From NCBI RefSeq assembly GCF_014107495.1, contig NZ_CP041969.1, positions 2,815,501 through 2,879,500 of the forward strand: DNA of 64,000 nucleotides, read 5' to 3'. The position numbers were made by a program, and so were the translations under genes. Positions 59,122 through 64,000 of this stretch are shown here, in pieces; the stretch's first letter is position 1; every line of letters starts with the position of its first letter. The notes beneath the pieces were generated by a model that was not told where the DNA came from, ran no database searches, and was given only the letters and a program-made list of their open reading frames with translations. The DNA comes from Cohnella cholangitidis (GTDB taxonomy: Bacteria > Bacillota > Bacilli > Paenibacillales > Paenibacillaceae).

Positions 59122-61851
59122 TCACTTTAATAGATCGAGTTCCTCAGCGCGGCGGACGGCTGCCCGACGGTTATTTACCTCAAGCTTCTCGTAAATGTTC
59201 TTGGTATGGGTCCGTAAGGTGTTCAGGGACACCCTGAGTTCGCGGGCCATATCCGGGCCGCTCAAGTCGGTTCCGAGCAGTCGAAGCACGTCGCGCTCAC
59301 GTTCGCTTAGCGGTTCGCTCAGAGGTTCGCGAATACCCGGTTTGGCAAGTATTCTGCCCTCTTCTTTCCCAAATGCCGTCAGGAGGCGTCGGACATAGTT
59401 CGGGGCTATCCCCTCTTTCTCAGCCGCTTCCAGCAGGACCTTCATTGGCCGGCCTTCGTCTGCAAAGATTCGGACGTAGTCTTCCCGCTCGGCAAGCGTT
59501 AAGGCTCGTTCCAGAAACAAAAGCGCTGCAGGAATGTCGCCTTGCATATGGCGAGCAATTGCCTGCAACACCAGGATTTCGATCGCGCTTCCCGGCCTTC
59601 CTCCTTCTTCGGCTGCTTGAAGGAGACGCTCCAGGAGACCGTTCGCCTCAAGTACGGTTCGATCCGCACGGTCACTTCTATATTGGGCCAGAATCACCCT
59701 AGCCAAGATGATGTGCTCGAATTCGCGCTGGTAGCTAAGATCGTCCTTGGCGGACAAGCCCTGCTCCCGTGCCCAATCGAGGGCTTCATCTAACCTCCCC
59801 TGCTTAACCCGCACCCGCGCCTTCAACGCCGCTATAGGACGTACATTTAGGAAGAAGTCGTCCACATACAGGGACTCCGCCTCGCAGAGAAGATCGTGCG
59901 CGTCGTTCAAATCCCCTTCGGCCTCCCGTATTCGAGCCATTGCGACTCGCCAGCGATACCGGTATTGCGGGAACCCAGTGTGCTCACCCTGCTCCTTGCT
60001 TCTTAACAGGTTCCGTGTGGCGGCTTCCAGATCGTCATGCTCTCGGCAGAGTTCGCTCATACCTACGTAAATGTCTGCCGTCCCCCGCAGAGCAGGCTCG
60101 CCATGTTCCGCCGCAAGCTGCAATCCCCGCTCATAGATGTGCATCGCCTCGCGGAGTCGGCCTTGTGCGATCCGTATTTCGGCCAAAGCGATGGAGCCAT
60201 TGATCGCGTCGGAGATAGCCCCAGCCTGCTGCACGCTGGCTATGCCACCGGCAAATATCCGGCGCGCCTCCTCGAGATCCCCGTTCCTCCATAATGCGAG
60301 TCCCAGGAGCGAAGTCGCCGCTCCGCGCGGAAGATGGTCATCCTCGGGCACGAGATCGAGCGTTCGCCGCGCGTAGTTCATGGCGGTGGGCACATCACCG
60401 AGAACCAAGGCTAGTCCGGCCCGATACACGGTGATCAAACCCGGGAGACGGCGAAATTCCTCTTCGTCCACAACGACCATCTTGACCGGGCGGCCTTGCT
60501 GTCGTTTACCCGGATCTGCCACTGTCTCAAGCCATTGCTCGGCGTCTCGCAGTCGGACCTCAACGGCATCTAATTTGCCTCCGGCCAGCAACGCCCCGGC
60601 ATACCAGACGCTGAGCACAGGTCTGCAACAGATCAGTTCGTCGGGGAGCTCCTTCAGCCATTTCAACATCACATCCTCTTGTCTGCTCCTGCGCAAGGCT
60701 GGTATCGCCAGCTCGATCAAGTCTGCCGCCCGCCCGAAATCATTGCCGGCCAGCGCGTGTCGGATCGCATCGTCCGGCAAGCCATTCCGCTCAAACCATA
60801 TGCTTGCGCGCTGATGTAATGCAGCCACCTGATCGGGCTGATCCGACCTCAAATGGACAGAAAGAACCTCGGCGAAGAGGTGATGATAACGATACCATTG
60901 GCGCCTGTCATCCAGCGCAACGACAAAGAAGTTGCCTCGCTCCAAGGATTGGAGCCGCGCTATGCCATCCACCTGGCCGGTGATGGCATCACATAACGGT
61001 CCATGCAACCGGTCGAGAATGGAGGTCTGAAGCAAAAAGTTCCGGGTCGGGTCGGACTGGCGCTGAAGGACCTCTTCGACCAAATAGTCCATAATGTACC
61101 GATTGTCTCCGGCAAATTCCTGAATGAACGTAGGGATATCCTCGCGCCCCTGCATCGAGAGCGCCGCCAGCTGAAGCCCCGCGATCCAGCCTTCGGTACG
61201 GGTTTCTATCGCCATAATTTCGTCGTCCGTAAGACTCAGACCCATGACCTGATCGAGGAAGGCGGCCGCTTCGCCGGGAGTAAAACGAAGGTCGGTGTCG
61301 CGCAGCTCAGTCAAGTGGCTCCGGGCGCGTAATCGGCTCAGAGGAAGCTGCGGATTTTCGCGTGTGGCGATGACAAGGTGCATTTGTGGAGGGAGATGCT
61401 CGAGTAAGAAGTTGAGAGCATCGTCGATCCATTCGGCATAAATAACATGGTAGTCGTCCAGGACGAGGACGAATTTGAATGGAAGAGCAGAGATTTCATT
61501 CAGCAAGATCATTAGAATCGATTCGATTGACAGTGGATTCGGGGATTTGAGCGCAGTAACCGTGCCACCTCCAATATTGTCCTCAATCGTCTGCAGAGCA
61601 GCGACAAGGTGAGACAGGAAGCGCGCATAGTCGATATCCCCTTCGTCCAGCGACAACCAAGCGACAGGTCGATCGCAACCAGCGACCCACTCGCTGACCA
61701 GCGTAGTTTTGCCAAAGCCGGCAGAGGCAGAGATGAGGGTCAGCTTGCGGTCCAGACCCTCGTTTAGCCGATCGATCAGGCGCGGTCTTTGGACAACGTT
61801 TGTCCGTGGCACGGGGATAAACAGTTTTGTGGCTAAAATGGTCATGTTCAT
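59122..61851 (-). CDS. MalT-like LuxR family ATP-dependent regulator
   Basis: A 909-residue STAND-type regulator. The N-terminal NTPase has Walker A SASAGFGKTTLVSEW (about 42-56) and Walker B FVLVLDDYHVI; a winged-helix region and a long TPR-like superhelix follow; the C-terminal 65 residues are a LuxR helix-turn-helix (LSERERDVLRLLGTDLSGPD, MARELRVSLNTLRTHTKNIY). ATP and an inducer switch such proteins to an oligomeric activator. It precedes, on the same strand, the small protein, membrane protein and quinone-reductase-like genes, its probable targets. Confidence 0.93.
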   Translation of the reverse strand: MNMTILATKLFIPVPRTNVVQRPRLIDRLNEGLDRKLTLISASAGFGKTTLVSEWVAGCDRPVAWLSLDEGDIDYARFLSHLVAALQTIEDNIGGGTVTALKSPNPLSIESILMILLNEISALPFKFVLVLDDYHVIYAEWIDDALNFLLEHLPPQMHLVIATRENPQLPLSRLRARSHLTELRDTDLRFTPGEAAAFLDQVMGLSLTDDEIMAIETRTEGWIAGLQLAALSMQGREDIPTFIQEFAGDNRYIMDYLVEEVLQRQSDPTRNFLLQTSILDRLHGPLCDAITGQVDGIARLQSLERGNFFVVALDDRRQWYRYHHLFAEVLSVHLRSDQPDQVAALHQRASIWFERNGLPDDAIRHALAGNDFGRAADLIELAIPALRRSRQEDVMLKWLKELPDELICCRPVLSVWYAGALLAGGKLDAVEVRLRDAEQWLETVADPGKRQQGRPVKMVVVDEEEFRRLPGLITVYRAGLALVLGDVPTAMNYARRTLDLVPEDDHLPRGAATSLLGLALWRNGDLEEARRIFAGGIASVQQAGAISDAINGSIALAEIRIAQGRLREAMHIYERGLQLAAEHGEPALRGTADIYVGMSELCREHDDLEAATRNLLRSKEQGEHTGFPQYRYRWRVAMARIREAEGDLNDAHDLLCEAESLYVDDFFLNVRPIAALKARVRVKQGRLDEALDWAREQGLSAKDDLSYQREFEHIILARVILAQYRSDRADRTVLEANGLLERLLQAAEEGGRPGSAIEILVLQAIARHMQGDIPAALLFLERALTLAEREDYVRIFADEGRPMKVLLEAAEKEGIAPNYVRRLLTAFGKEEGRILAKPGIREPLSEPLSERERDVLRLLGTDLSGPDMARELRVSLNTLRTHTKNIYEKLEVNNRRAAVRRAEELDLLK

Positions 61852-62131
61852 CGATTTATACTCACATTCAAATGAGTTCCGCCCGTATTTTTTAAAATAA
61901 GGATCACCCGCTCCATCCTACTACTTCATATGATTCATTTTATCGTCAATTTTAGCTTTTCACCACTTCATATTTACTTTGAACGAACTTGGTACCCGTT
62001 AGTTTAACGTTCGGGCCACATCTGTTGCCTAGAAACAACATTCAAACTCTCTATTCTATATCCAATATGACAATAGGTGACATATATGAGGTCTATAATG
62101 GGTGGTAGATTAACGAAAGGAGTAACAAGTC
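61852..62131. other. Divergent promoter region
   Basis: This region separates the MalT-like gene and the dihydrofolate reductase-like gene. A TATAAT at about 62093-62098 and GAAAGGAG just before 62132 mark the promoter and ribosome binding site of the plus-strand gene. I see no other structure. Confidence 0.5.
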
Positions 62132-62685
62132 ATGAAACGAAAAATAATTTTGGATTTAGCTGTTACTTTAGATGGGTTTATCGAAGGAAAACAGGGTGAA
62201 GTTGATTGGTGCATTATGGACTCTGAGATGGGGTTTAATCATTTTTAGATCAAATTGATACCATTTTATATGGAAGAAAAAGCTACGATTTATGGGGACG
62301 ATTTACTCCGGAACTTGAACATGCGAATTCTGAAAGAGAATTTTGGGAATTGGTTCATAGCAAAGAGAAGTATGTGTTTTCCAGGAATCAGAAGGGGACG
62401 GATAATAAAGCAATATTCATAAATGAAAGTATTCTTGAAAAAGTAAATGAATTAAAGAATAGACCTGGTAAAGACATCTGGCTATATGGCGGAGCAAGTC
62501 TTATTACGACTTTTATCAATTTAGGACTTGTTGATGAATTTAGATTATCTGTTCACCCTGTTGTTTTGGGAGAAGGAAAACCGCTGTTTGCGGATATAAA
62601 ACAGAGATTGAATTTAAAAATCGTTAGTACAAGAACGTTTTCCTCAGGTGTGGTACAACTCATTTATCATTTGGACGAGGACTAA
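62132..62685 (+). pseudogene. Dihydrofolate reductase (RibD C-terminal) family protein, single-base frameshift
   Basis: The start MKRKIILDLAVTLDGFIEGK is typical of YyaP/YwjB-like reductases, but the frame stops after FNHF at a T5 run (62242-62246). One more T restores LDQIDTILYGRKSYDLWGRF and the rest of the family sequence, DIWLYGGASLITTFINLGLV and HPVVLGEGKPLF, to the stop at 62685. The span is 554 bases, one short of a codon multiple. AAAGGAG precedes the ATG. The gene is AT-rich against its neighbours. Confidence 0.88.
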
Positions 62686-62730
62686 TCATTTTGCACTTTC
62701 CTATGATAAAATCGTTAGTCTCAGACGAAC

Positions 62731-62780
62731 AGCGGCGGCAAGTCTAAGGCTTTTTTCGGTCTTGGATCGCCGCTCTTTCA
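62731..62780 (+). terminator. Hairpin between the reductase and UvrA-like genes
   Basis: AGCGGCG (62731-62737) pairs with CGCCGCT (62768-62774), followed by CTTTCATT. The loop holds a run TTTTTT after AAGGC, so alternative folds are possible. It could end the upstream gene or act as an attenuator in the UvrA-like leader. Confidence 0.5.
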
Positions 62781-62823
62781 TTACACCGAAAGCTTACAAA
62801 ATAGAACTCCGAGGTGGAGAGGC

Positions 62824-64000
62824 TATGAAAGTCAATGATATCGTAATTGAAGGAGCACGCGAGAATAACCTTAAAAACGTGAATATCCGTATCCCGAAGC
62901 ACAAAATCACGATCTTTACCGGCGTCTCGGGCTCAGGCAAATCTTCCCTGGTTTTCGACACCATCAGCGCCGAAGCTCAGCGTCAGCTTAACGAGACGTT
63001 TTCCGCATTCATCCGCAATCGGCTGCCCCGGTTTAGCCAGCCGGATACCGATCGCATCGAGAACTTGTCTACGGCGGTTGTGATCGATCAGAAAAAGCTC
63101 GGCGGCAACTCCCGTTCGACTGTCGGCACGATCACGGATATTTATGCGATGCTCCGGTTGCTCTTCTCCAGAATCGGTAAACCTTTTGCCGGCAATTCGC
63201 ATGTTTTCTCGTTTAACGACCCGGCCGGCATGTGCCAGGAATGCTCTGGGGTCGGACAAGTGGTGCAGTTCGATGTGAACAAGCTGCTTGACAGGTCCAA
63301 GTCGCTGAATGAAGGCGCAATCCTGTTCCCCGTATTTAAGGTAGGAAGCTGGTACTTGAATACGTATACCCATTCCGGCTTGTTCGACAACGACAGGCGG
63401 CTCGCCGATTTTGCGCCGGCAGAATGGGATACCCTCCTCCACGGCAAAGAAAGCAAGATCGTCTACCGAACCAAAGGCGGCGATATCGAATCGGATTATG
63501 AAGGTCTGCTGCCCAAGCTTACCCGTCTATATTTGAAGAGGGACAGCAGCGAGATGTCAGATGCCAAACGCGAAACCCTTAACCGCTTTCTAACCTATAG
63601 CGAGTGTGACCTTTGTGGGGGAAGCCGGCTTAATCAAGCGGCCTTGGGCTGCCGGATTAACGGATACAATATCGCCCAATGCGCGGCGATGGAGATTGGC
63701 GAGCTAATACGTATGATTGAAGCCATTCGGGATCCCGTTGCCGGCCCGATGATTGACGGGATTCTGACACGGCTGAATCATCTGGTTTCCATCGGGCTGG
63801 AGTATTTGAGTCTGGACCGGCAGACTGCAACCTTGTCGGGCGGTGAGTCGCAGCGCATCAAGATGGTCCGTCATCTGAGCAGCAGTCTTACCGACATGAT
63901 CTACATTTTCGACGAACCGAGTGTCGGACTGCATCCGCGGGATGTCCATCGTCTGAACGGCATGCTGTACCAGCTCCGGGACAAAGGGAATACCGTGCTC
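62824..64000 (+). CDS. UvrA-like ABC ATPase, 5' part
   Basis: The gene is open to the right edge (392 codons visible). Walker A of the first ATPase is TGVSGSGKSSLVFDTI, followed by zinc-type CxxC pairs (MCQECSGVG, ECDLCGGSRLNQ), the signature ATLSGGESQRIKMVRHLSSS and Walker B MIYIFDEPSVGLHPRD. The first domain is compact: the signature comes by residue 340 against about 490 in UvrA proper, so this is a short UvrA paralogue of the kind linked with drug resistance (DrrC-like or UvrA2-like) rather than the housekeeping repair gene. GGAGAGGCT precedes the ATG. Confidence 0.88.

Overview
The window looks like chromosomal DNA of a Gram-positive, spore-forming Paenibacillaceae bacterium (Paenibacillus or Cohnella type). 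The reasons are strong AGGAGG-type ribosome binding sites, an SLH-anchored surface protein, AraC, MalT-like, WYL, HxlR and MerR one-component regulators in great number, a NarL-type two-component pair, and moderate GC with AT-rich patches. No rRNA, tRNA, CRISPR array, prophage or insertion sequence was recognised.

Layout. 1-2160: end of a carboxynorspermidine synthase gene and nspC (sym-norspermidine/spermidine route), closed by a strong terminator. 2469-7892: small enzymes and regulators (YdeI, VOC, AraC), a secreted propeller-like protein, a methyltransferase and an SGNH hydrolase. 7909-17380: a carbohydrate uptake and oxidation cluster with a sugar ABC importer (binding protein and two permeases), an SDR, two zinc alcohol dehydrogenases, a large FAD oxidoreductase and a divergent AraC activator; a CcpA cre-like site sits in the control region and a 13-base poly(C) tract lies before the second dehydrogenase. 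17652-19242: an ECF42 sigma factor with its DGPF/YCII partner. 19484-28255: repressor/transporter or repressor/enzyme pairs (TetR/MATE, MerR/SDR, TetR/DsbA-like, XRE/MFS). 28447-32043: a 1198-residue NHL, FN3 and SLH surface protein. 32249-46078: WYL/DinB, HxlR/SRPBCC, histidine kinase/response regulator/CPBP protease, HxlR/azoreductase, and two WYL-controlled sets of GyrI-like and DoxX proteins. 46145-56325: SDRs, a MerR/nitroreductase pair, a second WYL/VOC pair, a TetR/SDR set, an MFS exporter and a LysR regulator. 56717-61851: a MalT-like regulator with a quinone-reductase-like operon. 62132-64000: a broken dihydrofolate reductase-like gene and the start of a UvrA-like ATPase.

How it works together. 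Most of the window is a chain of small ligand-sensing modules: one regulator beside one detoxification enzyme, ligand-binding protein or exporter, with visible operator palindromes between them. Two features cut across the modules. First, a family of dispersed intergenic palindromic repeats (about eleven recognisable copies or halves) sits at gene ends, often joined to a terminator hairpin. Second, five genes each lack exactly one base, four of them in homopolymer or A-rich runs, so the regulators and enzymes concerned are either real pseudogenes or victims of assembly indel errors. Several other genes (XRE regulator, SDR, two methyltransferases, a small XRE gene, a GyrI-like gene) survive only as true deletion remnants, so this is a region of active gene gain and loss.
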